NCBI RefSeq assembly: GCF_015999335.1 | Contig: NZ_JAEACP010000004.1 | Span: forward strand, 62,001 to 126,000 | DNA: 64,000 nucleotides | Direction: 5' to 3' | DNA from: Tabrizicola soli | GTDB lineage: Bacteria; Pseudomonadota; Alphaproteobacteria; Rhodobacterales; Rhodobacteraceae | Part shown: positions 27,887-38,600 of the stretch, one piece after another | How positions within the stretch are numbered: position 1 is the stretch's first letter | How the letters are laid out: each line of letters starts with the position of its first letter | The notes under the pieces: model-generated | What the model was told of the DNA's origin: nothing | The model's input: only the letters and a program-made list of their open reading frames with translations | Database searches by the model: none | Made by a program: the position numbers and the translations under genes

Positions 27887-28075
27887 ATGAAGATCAAGAT
27901 ACGCCCGAGGCTGAACGCTGAAATGGTCGACGCCGCCCGCCGCTTGGGGCTCGATCTGTCCCTGATCGTGGAGGAAGCCCTGGTCCGGGAAATCGAGGCG
28001 GAACGCCGCCGGCATCAGGTGGACCAGGACCGCGAAGGCGGTGCCGGGACCGGGTCCAGCACCACCGAGACGTAA
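27887..28075 (+). CDS. CcdA-like antitoxin, no toxin partner visible
   Basis: A 62-aa protein (MKIKIRPRLNAEMVDAARRL...) with the short beta strand and helix-turn-helix of CcdA-type ribbon-helix-helix antitoxins, in particular LDLSLIVEEALVREIEAE, and a charged disordered tail. A CcdB-like toxin would be expected directly downstream; the next gene is not one. Start at the ATG at 27887; the frame extends upstream to 27833 without conserved features. Confidence 0.6.
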   Translation: MKIKIRPRLNAEMVDAARRLGLDLSLIVEEALVREIEAERRRHQVDQDREGGAGTGSSTTET

Positions 28076-28196
28076 AAGAACGGGTGCCGGTTCACGCCGC
28101 GCACCCTCCCGGATACCGACGACCAGACCCGGTTCGACCACTCACGCGACGTGACGCGACCGGGATTTTCCATTACACTTCAACTAGGAGATCATC

Positions 28197-28403
28197 TTGT
28201 CAGACCTGTTCAAAATCCGAGCCGCAGCGAAAGCCCGCTCCCGCGAAAGGGACGAGGAGCGGCTGCGTCGGGGCGAGGTTACCCCGTCCCAGCTCCAGCA
28301 GGAGAATCTGGTGTTCCGTGGCTTCCGAAAGGGCGAGATCGGCCTGCCGGCGAAATACATGAAGAAGATCAAGAAGCGGTCCGAGGACAAGGACGAGACG
28401 TAG
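28197..28403 (+). CDS. Small basic hypothetical protein (68 aa, TTG start)
   Basis: AGGAG (28186-28190) lies 6 bp before a TTG start. The protein is helical, rich in Arg, Lys and Glu (KARSRERDEERLRRGEVT), and ends in a lysine cluster. No family recognised. It could be a DNA- or RNA-binding accessory protein; no partner evident. Confidence 0.6.
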   Translation: MSDLFKIRAAAKARSRERDEERLRRGEVTPSQLQQENLVFRGFRKGEIGLPAKYMKKIKKRSEDKDET

Positions 28404-28507
28404 GCGCTGGTCGAATGCGCGGCCGTGAATAGCCGACGGTCTCATCCAGAAAGTAGCCCACTGTCAAAACAGGAGGCTTTGGCGCGTACCCGCGATTAAG
28501 GCCCCTA

Positions 28508-28535
28508 CTTGTTTTCCGATCATCTTTGAAACAAG
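28508..28535. promoter_or_regulatory. Inverted repeat upstream of the Cys-rich cargo gene
   Basis: CTTGTTT-N14-AAACAAG, 31 bp before the GTG start at 28567, in an AT-rich stretch. Placement suits an operator or promoter. Confidence 0.35.
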
Positions 28536-28566
28536 CTTTAACTTCATATGGCGGAAAGGGTGGGGA

Positions 28567-29829
28567 GTGACAGGGTACAATCACTATCCGTGGTGTTCTT
28601 GCGGCTGGTGCACCGGCGGTGGCGGTGGGCGCTTCCAGTTCTCAGCGGTCGATTCTGCTAGAAACCGGCTCAAGTCCCATAGTGTAAGCGGTTTCACGTC
28701 CTGTTTCGTCAACCCAAACGCACGCTGCCCGGTTTGCGGGCAGTCCGTTTTCTTCTACGCGAACAGTTATGGAAGTCGTGTTTATTTCAACGAACTGGGC
28801 CCCCCGTGGCCCAAACATGAGTGTACCGATAACACTCAACCTTCCAGCTCAGGTCGTTTTACAGGGCCAACGCGGCGGTCAACCAGCCAGATACACGAGA
28901 TTATAGAAGCAGATCGGGGCGCAGGTACATTCTTTGTAAGCTCACGAGATCATAAATACTCAGAATGGACCTTACATATCGTCGTTGAGGCGGTATTTGA
29001 AAAAGGTAGGCTATGGATAGCTACGGAAAGCGTATCTTCGCTCGAAATAACCAGATCGAACTTTTCAATATATTCAAAAGAAAAGGTTCTCGATGAAGGT
29101 GATTTGCTCAGCGCGCGTGGAGATGTCTTTTCGTTTGTTCGACGCGACACTTTAGAGCATATAGAAGTCGTCGACGGTCAGGTCGTAGAAAAGATCGCGG
29201 AACAGGACGAAGTAGAACCCGATCCTAACGAAATCCCAAATAGCAAATACGAGCTTCGAGATTCCGAACGACATCACTTCCAAAGTGCGACACTATCCCT
29301 GAAAGAGCTTGTCGCTCAATACAGGGACATCCTATTCTCTCTCGCAAGTCGTAACATTGTCGGACCAAAGCTCGTCTCGCATTATTTGAATGCATCTAGC
29401 AGAAGAACAGCCAGCGGAGCGTCATGGACACCCCGACTAGCATTTTTTTTGATCGCACTGACCGAGGCGCCCACCGAAAAATCACCAATCGTCCGGCCAC
29501 GGCGGCAGAGATCACAAAATCAGCCGTCTCGCTCTCCTTCAACAAGTCCTCAAAAATCTAAAAAAACTAAGAAACCTCGGGAAGCGAGAAGCACCCCGAA
29601 TGTGCAGAGGGTACTACCTGTCCCGGTCGACCCGGTCCCAGTTGCAGATCTTCCGAAGCTTCAACAGGATCTTGATAAATTTGACGCGCTGATGCTTCGG
29701 CTTCAGCAAGAGAGGGAATATGCGTGGTTTTCGGAGAAAAAGAGACAAGCGATAACGCAACAATTCCACAGTGTGAAAAAAAAGCGTGACCAGCTCTGGC
29801 AGAACATCGAACGTCTAAAAAGAATGTGA
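28567..29829 (+). CDS. Hypothetical protein with N-terminal cysteine clusters
   Basis: A 420-aa protein starting at GTG. The N-terminus has CSCGWC (about residues 10-15) and CPVCGQSVFFY (about 57), consistent with zinc binding, followed by ELGPPWPKHEC. The middle is mixed alpha/beta, then a Pro/Ser/Lys-rich linker (about 310-345), and the C-terminal ~60 residues form a coiled coil (KLQQDLDKFDALMLRLQQ). Base composition is much more AT-rich than the helicase operon beside it, pointing to separate transfer. No family named with confidence; a nucleic-acid-binding defence gene is a possibility. Confidence 0.7.
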   Translation: MTGYNHYPWCSCGWCTGGGGGRFQFSAVDSARNRLKSHSVSGFTSCFVNPNARCPVCGQSVFFYANSYGSRVYFNELGPPWPKHECTDNTQPSSSGRFTGPTRRSTSQIHEIIEADRGAGTFFVSSRDHKYSEWTLHIVVEAVFEKGRLWIATESVSSLEITRSNFSIYSKEKVLDEGDLLSARGDVFSFVRRDTLEHIEVVDGQVVEKIAEQDEVEPDPNEIPNSKYELRDSERHHFQSATLSLKELVAQYRDILFSLASRNIVGPKLVSHYLNASSRRTASGASWTPRLAFFLIALTEAPTEKSPIVRPRRQRSQNQPSRSPSTSPQKSKKTKKPREARSTPNVQRVLPVPVDPVPVADLPKLQQDLDKFDALMLRLQQEREYAWFSEKKRQAITQQFHSVKKKRDQLWQNIERLKRM

Positions 29830-29897
29830 AGTGTGATCTCTGATTCTCTAGCGCCAGCTGATCGAATAGAGCCCAGAGCAGGGCGGATACGATCGCC

Positions 29898-30452
29898 TTA
29901 CTTTGCCGCCCATAGAACGGCGTACCAATCTTCGGGCGCCAAATTTGGTTCTCGGGACACCGGGAGCTCTTCGGTGCAGATACAGGCCCGCAACAGGTTC
30001 CCGGGTTGACGCAAGTCCTTCACGAGGGCCGTTTTTAGGCGATGGGCCGCGACATAGGAAATCTCGTACCGGTGGGCGAGCCCATGCCCGGTCAGATTTT
30101 CCTCTTCCAGCCCCTTCGCGTAGGCGGTGATGACATCGCTGGCGGCGATGAACCATGTCCTGAGATCGAGCCGTGACCGGTGCATGGTCGTTCCCGCCGT
30201 CACCGAAAACTGCGTCCGGCATTGGCGGCACTGGTACAGCGACCGTGATTCAATCAGCCCGATATTTCGGTCGCCACAGGAGGGACATGTCACCCCTGAC
30301 GGCCAGCGCACATCCGCCAAGCGCCGCTGACAGGACGCCGTATCCGGGAAGGCCTGCCGGACGCCACCGATGGGGAGCGTGCGATAAATTTCCATCCAGT
30401 CTATGCGCGCCTCGACGTCAAAAACGCGTTCTTTCCGGCGCTTTCGGCTCAC
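29898..30452 (-). CDS. IS1595-like zinc-ribbon/HTH protein lacking the DDE transposase domain
   Basis: A 184-aa protein. CPSC (56-59) and CRQC (75-78) form the zinc ribbon seen at the N-terminus of IS1595/ISXO2-type transposases, followed by QFSVTAGTTMHRSRLDLRTW and an HTH-like helix set (GLEEENLTGHGLAHRYEISY). The DDE domain that normally follows is absent and no remnant or inverted repeat was seen. It starts 6 bp after the UvrD-like gene stop on the same strand, which suggests it is the last gene of the defence operon rather than a stray IS. It could supply DNA binding to the complex. Confidence 0.75.
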   Translation of the reverse strand: MSRKRRKERVFDVEARIDWMEIYRTLPIGGVRQAFPDTASCQRRLADVRWPSGVTCPSCGDRNIGLIESRSLYQCRQCRTQFSVTAGTTMHRSRLDLRTWFIAASDVITAYAKGLEEENLTGHGLAHRYEISYVAAHRLKTALVKDLRQPGNLLRACICTEELPVSREPNLAPEDWYAVLWAAK

Positions 30453-30458
30453 CGGACC

Positions 30459-32648
30459 TCATCCCAGGCTGTGGGTCTGATCGCTGATCAGCCTGGTCGG
30501 CGTACCGGACCACGACACCCGCAGCGCCTTCTTCGCCCGGGTCGCCGCGACATGCAGGAGGGACCGGTACTGCATGACGATGTCCTCCCTGTCGGCCGGG
30601 TCGACGGCGGCGCGGAGCGCCCCTTGCGGCGGGAAGGCGGCCTCGGACAGGAACGGGATCGCCACGGCGAAAAACTCGAGCCCCTTCGCGCGATGCATGG
30701 TCGTGATCCGCACCCCGGGGATGGACCGGTCATCAGCGCCGGACTGGAGCATCACCGTCTCGATATCGGCCGCGCGGAGCGTCGCCTGAACCCGGTCCGC
30801 GTCGGCGCGACGCGCGCACAGGACCCCGATGTCGGAGAGGCGGATCTGGTCGGGCGGCAGGGCCCGGACCCAGGCCACCAGCCCGTCCAGCTCCTCCGCC
30901 TCTGTCCGGCACCCGACCAGCTCCGGGGTGGCCCCCCGCATGAGGCTGACATAACCGCGCAGGGTATCGGTCCCCTCATCAAGATCGTCAACGCTGACCC
31001 CCTCGAGAACCGAGACAGCCCAGGCCCGGATCTCCTGCGTCGTCCGGTAGTTCAGGCGGAGCCGTTTCGAGCGGCCGCGCACGTTGATCCCGCAGCCCGA
31101 CATGCTGGCGCGGCGCCCGTAAATCCTCTGGTGCGCATCGCCCACGATGAAGAGGGAGTTCCGGTCGCCAGCCGGGGTCTCCGGAACGATCGCACGGATC
31201 AGCCGGAACGCCTGTTCGCCCATATCCTGCGCCTCGTCGACGATCACCGCCGCATAGGGCAGGTTCGGCGCCTCCGCCGTCAGGATCTCGGTCGCCTCGC
31301 GGTAAGCGTCGTCAGGCTCCGCCAGCCCTTCGCTGATCAGCCGGGCCCGGTAATCGGCGAAGATGTCCCACAACGCTGCCCGTTTCTTGCGGTCGAGCGG
31401 TGTGCCCCGGCCGGCCCGGGACGTCTTCAGGTACCCCTTCTGATCGGTCAGACCCTTCGCCTGGACGATTTGCGCCCATTCGGCGCGAACGAACGGCTCG
31501 GACAGGCCCTCGGGCAGCTCGTGATCATCGAAGACCTCCTTCCAGACCTGATCCAGCCGGTCCCTCGCTTCCCCGAAGAAGGCGACCTCTCGCGCGAAGC
31601 TCTTGCGCTTGAGGAACTGGGACACCCAGCGGTCCAGGTTGATCACCTCGATCCGCGGCGGGCGGGCGTCCAGATGGTCAGGGCACAGGGTCCGGAGGTT
31701 CGCCTCGATGTCATGCGCGAGGCTGGTCGTGAAGGTGGTCAGAAGGACCCGCTGGCCGGATCGGGTCGGATCGTTTTTGATCTGGTCTGCGAGGTGCTTG
31801 GCCCGGTGCATCGCGACGACGGTCTTGCCGGTACCGGCCCCGCCGCGGACCAGGACCGGCCCGTTATAGTCCCGGTAGGCGATCTTGCGCTGTTCGGGGT
31901 GCAGAAACACGCGCCAGCCCTCAAGCCCCTCCTCGAAAACGCGGCGCAGCTCCGCCTCGCTTTCCGGGATGAAGATGGTCTGGCGGCTCTGCTCGGTCTC
32001 GATCAACTTCCCGAAGGTCAACTCTACGGCGGGCTGCGGCGGTTCCGCGTCCGGCTCCGCGCCGACCCCGGTCAAGGACTGTATTTCCTCATCCGCATAA
32101 CCGGCCGCGACCGCGTAAAGGATCTGATAAGTGAGCGGGTCGAACCGGTCCTCCGCGTCCTCCAGCGCCTCGATCGTGGGAATCTGGCGGACGGCCGTCA
32201 GCTCCTCCTCCGGCACTCCGAGGGCGCGCAGCCGTGCATCTGTAACCTCATCGAAGAGGCGAGGAGCGGACGTGTCCGGCGTCGCCACCGGTTCGATAAC
32301 CGCGTCCACCTCCTCGATCACCCGAATTCGGTTCGTTTCCGGGTCGAGCTTGACCCGGCGCCCTGCCGCCCAGCGGTAGGCTTTGTCATGTTCGTTGACG
32401 TGCACGAACATGATGTCGCGGCCGACCTCGAAGGCGATGGCCCGGTACCCTTGGTCGACCCGCAAGGACTTGATCGAGCTGTCCCTCGATCCTTCCACCG
32501 TTTCCAAGTTCAGCCCATTCGCGGAAGGGTCCGACATATATTTCGTCATCAGGTCCATGAACCGGAGCGCGACCCGGTCCGGCAGTTTCCGCAGGCTCTT
32601 CATGCAGCCGATGTCGTAGGAGACCCGCTTGTTCATTGTGTCTGTCAT
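30459..32648 (-). CDS. UvrD/Rep-type helicase with RelE-like N-terminal domain
   Basis: A 729-aa protein. Residues ~8-95 resemble the RelE/ParE fold (CMKSLRKLPDRVALRFMDLM, IKSLRVDQGYRAIAF). A superfamily 1 helicase core follows: GGAGTGKTVVAMH (~265-277), VDEAQDMG (~467), LNYRTTQEIR, TTMHRAKGLEF and LHVAATRAKKAL. It would move along single strands 3' to 5'. Overlaps the large helicase gene upstream by 4 bp. In class 1 DISARM the corresponding operon end is occupied by drmC, a phospholipase-D-type nuclease, so this gene appears to replace it. Whether the RelE-like part cuts RNA is unknown. Confidence 0.85.
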   Translation of the reverse strand: MTDTMNKRVSYDIGCMKSLRKLPDRVALRFMDLMTKYMSDPSANGLNLETVEGSRDSSIKSLRVDQGYRAIAFEVGRDIMFVHVNEHDKAYRWAAGRRVKLDPETNRIRVIEEVDAVIEPVATPDTSAPRLFDEVTDARLRALGVPEEELTAVRQIPTIEALEDAEDRFDPLTYQILYAVAAGYADEEIQSLTGVGAEPDAEPPQPAVELTFGKLIETEQSRQTIFIPESEAELRRVFEEGLEGWRVFLHPEQRKIAYRDYNGPVLVRGGAGTGKTVVAMHRAKHLADQIKNDPTRSGQRVLLTTFTTSLAHDIEANLRTLCPDHLDARPPRIEVINLDRWVSQFLKRKSFAREVAFFGEARDRLDQVWKEVFDDHELPEGLSEPFVRAEWAQIVQAKGLTDQKGYLKTSRAGRGTPLDRKKRAALWDIFADYRARLISEGLAEPDDAYREATEILTAEAPNLPYAAVIVDEAQDMGEQAFRLIRAIVPETPAGDRNSLFIVGDAHQRIYGRRASMSGCGINVRGRSKRLRLNYRTTQEIRAWAVSVLEGVSVDDLDEGTDTLRGYVSLMRGATPELVGCRTEAEELDGLVAWVRALPPDQIRLSDIGVLCARRADADRVQATLRAADIETVMLQSGADDRSIPGVRITTMHRAKGLEFFAVAIPFLSEAAFPPQGALRAAVDPADREDIVMQYRSLLHVAATRAKKALRVSWSGTPTRLISDQTHSLG

Positions 32649-35600
32649 GTCCGTGCCTCCTGAAGGGCCGTGATAATTCGCGAGACCGTCTCCCCGATCT
32701 GATCGGTTTCCGGATCAAACGGGATCAGCGCCCAGCCGACCCCCTCATGGGATGTCTCGGCAACCGCGACGCGGGTATCCGACCATCCGAATTCCATCGC
32801 GCCCACCACGCGTCCGCCCGCAACCAGATCGTCCCCGAAGTGGTCCGGCCCGGGCGCCTCGGCCGCGATCAGTGCGTCAATCAACGGGTGGAACGCGTCG
32901 TCGCACAGCGCCCGCGCCTCTTCCCATGCGGCCAACCCGGGGCCCTGATCCCCCTGGTCAACGGGTTCCACCATGTCGGGTGGGGCCAACGTGTCCAGCC
33001 CGTCGAACTCGACATGAAGACCACGCACGCCCTGGAACAGGTTCACGATCCGCCAGAGCCCGCGCCAGGCCTCCGTGTAGAGGGTTTTCGCGGCCGGAAC
33101 CTCGCCCGGATCGGGCAGGACCGAACGCAGGAGAAGCCGAAGGTCGCGATCCGATTGAGTCCATTCGGTGGGCGAGATCTTTTCACAGGCCAAATAGAGA
33201 TCGAGCGCCCCGACCCCGACCTGTTCCACCGCCTGCGTACCGGAGAGAAACAGGCGCCCCGCCTCTGAAAGGGCCGCCTGCCGGGGAAGCTGGTCGATGG
33301 GGCGACCGCCCTTCACGAGGCCCCGGATCAGGACGGAGCGGATCACCGTATCCCCGTCCGCATCCCCGTCCGCATCCCCGTCCAGAAGGCGCCTCATTGC
33401 ATCGAGCGTGCTGATGGTCTGAAGCGTCCGGACCGCTTCTGCATGTGGGGCGAGCAGCGGATGCGCCAGCGCACGCCCAAGGGGCCCGGTCATCTGCGCC
33501 CCGAGGGCGGTTTCAGAGAGCGGGTTCAGGTAGCCCTTGTCCTCCGGGTCAAGGTCGCGCCAGGACAGGGTCCAGACCCGCACCTGCCCGGACCGGATCA
33601 TCAACATCCGGTCCAACAGGTCCTGGGCGACCGTACCCGCGTGATACTCGATCCCGTCCATTTCGATGACGATCGGCAGGCCGCCGCTGCGGCCAACCGG
33701 GGTCAGAAGGAAGTCGACACGCTTGCGGGGCAGGCCCCGGAACCGCGCGTCAATCTGCACCTGAGGCTCGATCGTCCAGAGGCGCGGCGCGTCCGGACGC
33801 CCCGCGCGTAGCACGAACCCACGCCGTCCGCCCGGCAGCACCTGCGGGGTCAGCGCCCCATCTCCGTAAAAGCCGGAGAGGGCTCGCAGAAGCCGCTTCT
33901 CCAGCACGCTCTCGACCAGCGCGCCCCGAATTGACGCGTCGATCCCGGTCTCGGTCTGGGTCAGGCTGTCCCATTTCTGGAGGATAGCCTCCATCATCTG
34001 TCGCGCCCGGTCCCGATCCGGCTCGCCGGGACCGAACTGTGACCTGTAGGGCTTCACGCAGCGGAAGCACCCGTTCCGGTCCGGCTCCTGGTTGCAGGGG
34101 CAGTCCCGCAGCGCCTCCGCCGCGCGGCTGACAACCTCACGCATCGTGCTCGGGTGTTCCGCGATCTGACGCAGATAGCCTGATCCGCCCGGCACGGAAT
34201 CGTAGAGGTAAAGGCTGCGAACCGTGGTCATTCCGTTCAGCTGCGCCTGGAAGATGGTGGACCGGATATGGTCCACCTTCCCCGCGAAGTGACGCCGCAT
34301 CCCGAGGTTGATCGCCGCGACGAAGCTCTTCAGATCATCATCATCCGCGTCCCCGACCACCGGGATCACGATCCGGATCGCCTCGGTGTTGAACTTGCGC
34401 ATCAGGAACACGCCGGTTTCCCACTGCTCGCGAAGCAGGTCCTCATCCCGCATGACAAGACAGTTCGGCGGGTGGGTTCCTCGATCGTCCTCGCCGCGTG
34501 GGGGACCCTGAAGCGACCCGCAGTGACGACAGATCCGGAACGGCTGTGCGGGCCGACGCTCTCCCGCGATCCGCGGCCCGGGGAGGGTGGACTTCGTCCC
34601 GAAGTTGAAGTCCCGGAACGTGCAGCTGGGCAGGAATTCAAAACCGAACGGGGCGCCGTTTTCCCGGCTGGTGAACCAGGAGGCGGCGATGTCTTCCGGC
34701 CCATGGAAGGGCATGAGAACCCGGTCGAACTGACGCTGGTCCCGCTGATCCCCGTCCCGGATCGCCGCCTTTTCCTCGCTGTCGATCGCGATGACAGACT
34801 TGAGCTGCACCACGTCATGCGCGGAGCCGCTATCCGACCACATCTCGTCCCCGCATTGCGGGCAGGTGCGGGTCTCGGCCCCCTCGATCCGGTGCGCGAC
34901 ATGCGAACAGGCTGGGCAGAAGGTCCAGCCGGCCAGATCTTCCTTGCCGATCTCGATCCGGTCGATCTGCACCTGGCGCCCGTTGGCGTAGAAGAACTGG
35001 CCCGGCGCGAATTCCGACAGGGCGGAGCTGGCGGGCCGGGAGTATTCGACGTGCAGAAGCCCGTCCTCGTCCCGTGCTGTCGCGCCATCGTTGCGCCGCG
35101 ACAGGATCGAGGTCAGTTTCACCCCTTCTTCGGGGAAGGCGTAGTTCGGCAAGATTCCCTTGTCGGTCAGAAACTTGATCACCGGCACATCGTCGATCCC
35201 GCTTCGGATCAGACGGTTGATCTCGGTCCGGTCCCGGGTCAGGTCCTGTTCACGACGCTCATATTCTTCATCGGTCAGCTCGGCCCGGCGCTTCTTGAGC
35301 CGACCAAGTTCCTTGGTCGCTTCCTCGCGCTTTTCCACCAGCCGGGCCCGTTCGGTGGCAGCCCCGTCAAAGGCCTCCCCGACGCGCCAGCCGATCGATT
35401 TCGGGTCCGTTCCGGTCAGGTAAGATCGGATCCTGTCGGCCAGATCTGTCCGGTCCTGCACCTCTTGCGGCAGGCCAGAGAGGAACCGGTCTGCCAGTTC
35501 CGGCCCGGTTTCGCGAACCAGTTCAAGCCATTCGACCGGGAACCCTTCGGTCGCGCCGGAGGCCCGGCGCTTCAGCACGTCCCGGACCTTCCCGTAATCC

Positions 35601-38600
35601 CCGCTTTCTTTTGAGGCCGCGACATAGGCGTCGAGGGTGTAGGCGGTCACCTGGCGCAGAAGCACCTCTTCGGCTGCGAGGAACACGCCTGGCGGTCGGA
35701 CCTGGCCTGCCAGCATCGGGGTTGGGTCTTCCCAGAACTGGAGGTCATGGGCACGCGCATTCGCCAGCACCATGTTCAGCGCGTTTCCGTCGCGCCGCCC
35801 GCTCCGCCCCATTCGCTGAACGTAATTCGCCTCTTCCGGGGGGACAGAGCTCAGAAGGAGGGTGGACAGGTCGCCGATGTCGATCCCCATCTCGAGGGTC
35901 GGAGTGGCCGAGATCAGGTTCGGGGCCCAGCGGGTTTCGCTCTTGATGAACCCGGTCTCGATCCGCAGCCGCTCATCCGTTTCGAGGATGCCGGTATGTT
36001 CTCGCGCCACCACCCGGTGGTTTCGGTCCGACCGGAGGGCGCGGCGCAGGGCGGGTCGGTCAGCCTGCTCGACCGCGGCCAGGTGCCCGTCACAGCCGAT
36101 CCGCGTGCAGGGGGAGCCGATGAGGACAGCCGCGTTCTCCGAAAGCCCGGTCTCGCGCCGACCGCACAAATCGCAGCACAGCCCGATCGTGGCGGTGGAT
36201 ACGGTGACCCGTTCCGGCACGAGAAGCCAGGCATGCCGGTTCTGCCCCTCCGGGCCGTTGACGCGCCGGACGATGTCGTCGGCCTCAAGTCGGCGCAGGA
36301 GGAGCGGAAAGATCGCGTCAGGGTCCGCGCCGTAGCGCAGGTCGGACGGTCCGATCAGCCGGAACAGCCAGTCCCGGTACCAGCTCGCGGGGCCGGTCCG
36401 GGTGATCTTCTCAAACCCGGTCGGGGCGGCGCCGAGGGTCACCGGAATCGGCGCGAGGCCCCGCCGGCTGTCCGGGCTTGGCAGGGAACCGGTCTTCCCC
36501 ACGCCCACCTGGATGGCGGCCGCGTACCAGTTCAGCCCGTAGTTCCCTTTCCCGTTCGCGATCGCGCTCTCGAGATAGGGGTGCGCCACGGACCCCTGCC
36601 GCCGCATCCGCTGCGTCACCCCGGCGAGGAGCCGGGTCAGAAGGGCCGGGTCGAACTCCGGCGCGCCCGGCAGATCGTTTCGCAGCTCCCGTGCCAGCCG
36701 CTCCGCGGACAGGCGCAGCAGATCCGTGGGCACGTCCGCCGCCGCCATGCCGTTCAGCTCAAGCGTGTGGTTGAAATGCGCCCGGTAGCTCAGGTCGACG
36801 AAGTACTCCCAGCCGAGCCTGATCCGGATATGGTCGAGAAACACCGGGTCGGTGATGGTGGTCCCGCTTTCGACCAGCTCCCGGTAGCGCCGCCGCCAGG
36901 TCAACTCCTTCGGGATGAACAGCGCTGTGAACCCGTCCGGGCCGAGGTCGTTCAACTGGGCGCGCGGGACGTCCTCGATCACCTCTTTCAGGGTCATCGC
37001 GCCCGTTTCCGCGGACCGAAGTGCCCCGTAGAGTGCCTTCTGGTAGACCGACAGTGCGTTCCGGGTTTCGGCCACCGCCGCCCGGTGCGCTGCGTCCTGA
37101 ACCGAGTCCGAGAACATCAGGAAGCGGGGTTTCGCCTCGGGGTGCTCTTCGTTCTGTTCGGATGTGTAAAGGGTACCTGTGATGCCGGTCGTCAAGCGCG
37201 CCGCCCGCATCCCGAAGAGGAGAAGCCCGCGCGCCTGCCCGCAGGCGGGACAGGTCCGGTCGATCCGTCCGTTCGCGTCGGTCGGGTTGTACAACCAGAC
37301 CGGCGAGGCCGGTCCCGGGCCGAGATCCTTGTGATCGGCCGGGGTGAACTCGACCGTTTCCGCGTTCAGGACCCCCTTCACGATCTGACCACCGGCGCCG
37401 CTGGCCGGGACCATCCGGTCGATCGACTCGTGATAAATAAGCCGGATCCGATCCGCCCCGTTCTCGTCGAAGAACTCCTGGTAGAGCTGCTCCAGGTCCG
37501 CATGAAGCGACTTCGACCGGGCGTCCTGCCGTCCGAGATGCGCGGTCGCCCCGCACCGGTTGCAGTTCACGACCGGAAGGGCCCGGCGAAGCTGGTCCCT
37601 TTCCAGGTCCATCTCGTGGAACAGGTCAATCTGTGAACGAACCCCGCCCGCTTCGAGCCGTGGCAGGGTTGTCACCATCCGGGCCATTTCCCGGATCCAG
37701 AGCTGGAGCCGGACGTTGAAAAGGGGGCGCGGGCTCTCGGCCGATCCGGACCGGGCCCAGGCGACCAGCCCTACGACCAGCTCGGCGAGCGCAGTCAGGT
37801 CTGCTTCGGGCCAGTCACGAAGGACCCGGACTTGTCCCAGCCCGGCCGCGATCGCCTCAAGCGAAGCGGGCCCCTTGTGCTCGGCGATGATCTTCAGGGT
37901 CCGCTGACACAGGTGATGCTGGACGAGCCGGTCCCCGAGTGCGATCCGCCAAGCCGGGTCCGCCGGGTCCCCTGTGTCCAGAAATGCGAGGTCTGGGTCG
38001 GTCCGATCCGGGAAAAGGCACGCAGCGAGCCGTCGCGCGGCTCCCGACTGGTCCATCTCAGCCGCCTCGCCTAAGGCCCCGTGGATCTCGGAGGGGTCCG
38101 GCCGGTCCAGATACTCCGCGTCACCGAACACCTCGTTGGGGGATTTCCGGGTCTCCCGGACCACCGCACCCGCATCGAACGGTTCGCCGAAAATGGTCTC
38201 GGCGTACTTGCGCAGGTCCGTCGCCGCATCTTCGCCGGAGCCGAGCGTGGCCGAAGACCCCACGCAGATCAGGTGTCCTTCCGGGGTGTTAAGCCGGTAC
38301 TTCAGGCGGCGCAGCAGCAGGGCGAGGTCCGCCCCCTGCGCCCCGTCGAAGGTGTGCATCTCGTCGACCACCAGAAACCGGAGCGTCTCCGGGTCGTTCT
38401 GCGCCCAGAGCGGCTTGTCCCGGCCGCGCAGCAGCAGGTAATCCAACATCTTGTAGTTCGTGAGCAGGATGTCAGGCGGGTTTTTTCGCATCGTCTCGCG
38501 ATGCGTGATCACGCTGTCCTCGGTCACCTCATGCGCCGGGTTCTGCGGTTCCGCGTCCGCATAGATCCCGGCCCGCACCCCCTCCAGCGACGGGATCCGG

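Noticed and set aside
25664-28141. 825-codon reverse-strand open frame over the AAA+ protease gene
   Set aside because: Its translation is rich in Arg, Gly and His without any motif, while the + strand has intact Walker and HEAGH motifs; it is a GC-driven shadow.
27887-28403. Complete CcdAB toxin-antitoxin pair
   Set aside because: The second small protein (68 aa, highly charged) does not resemble CcdB.
29898-30452. Active IS1595 insertion sequence
   Set aside because: The DDE domain and terminal inverted repeats are missing and the gene abuts the operon by 6 bp.
30471-32663. 730-codon + strand open frame opposite the UvrD-like gene
   Set aside because: No recognisable domain; the reverse strand shows all SF1 helicase motifs.
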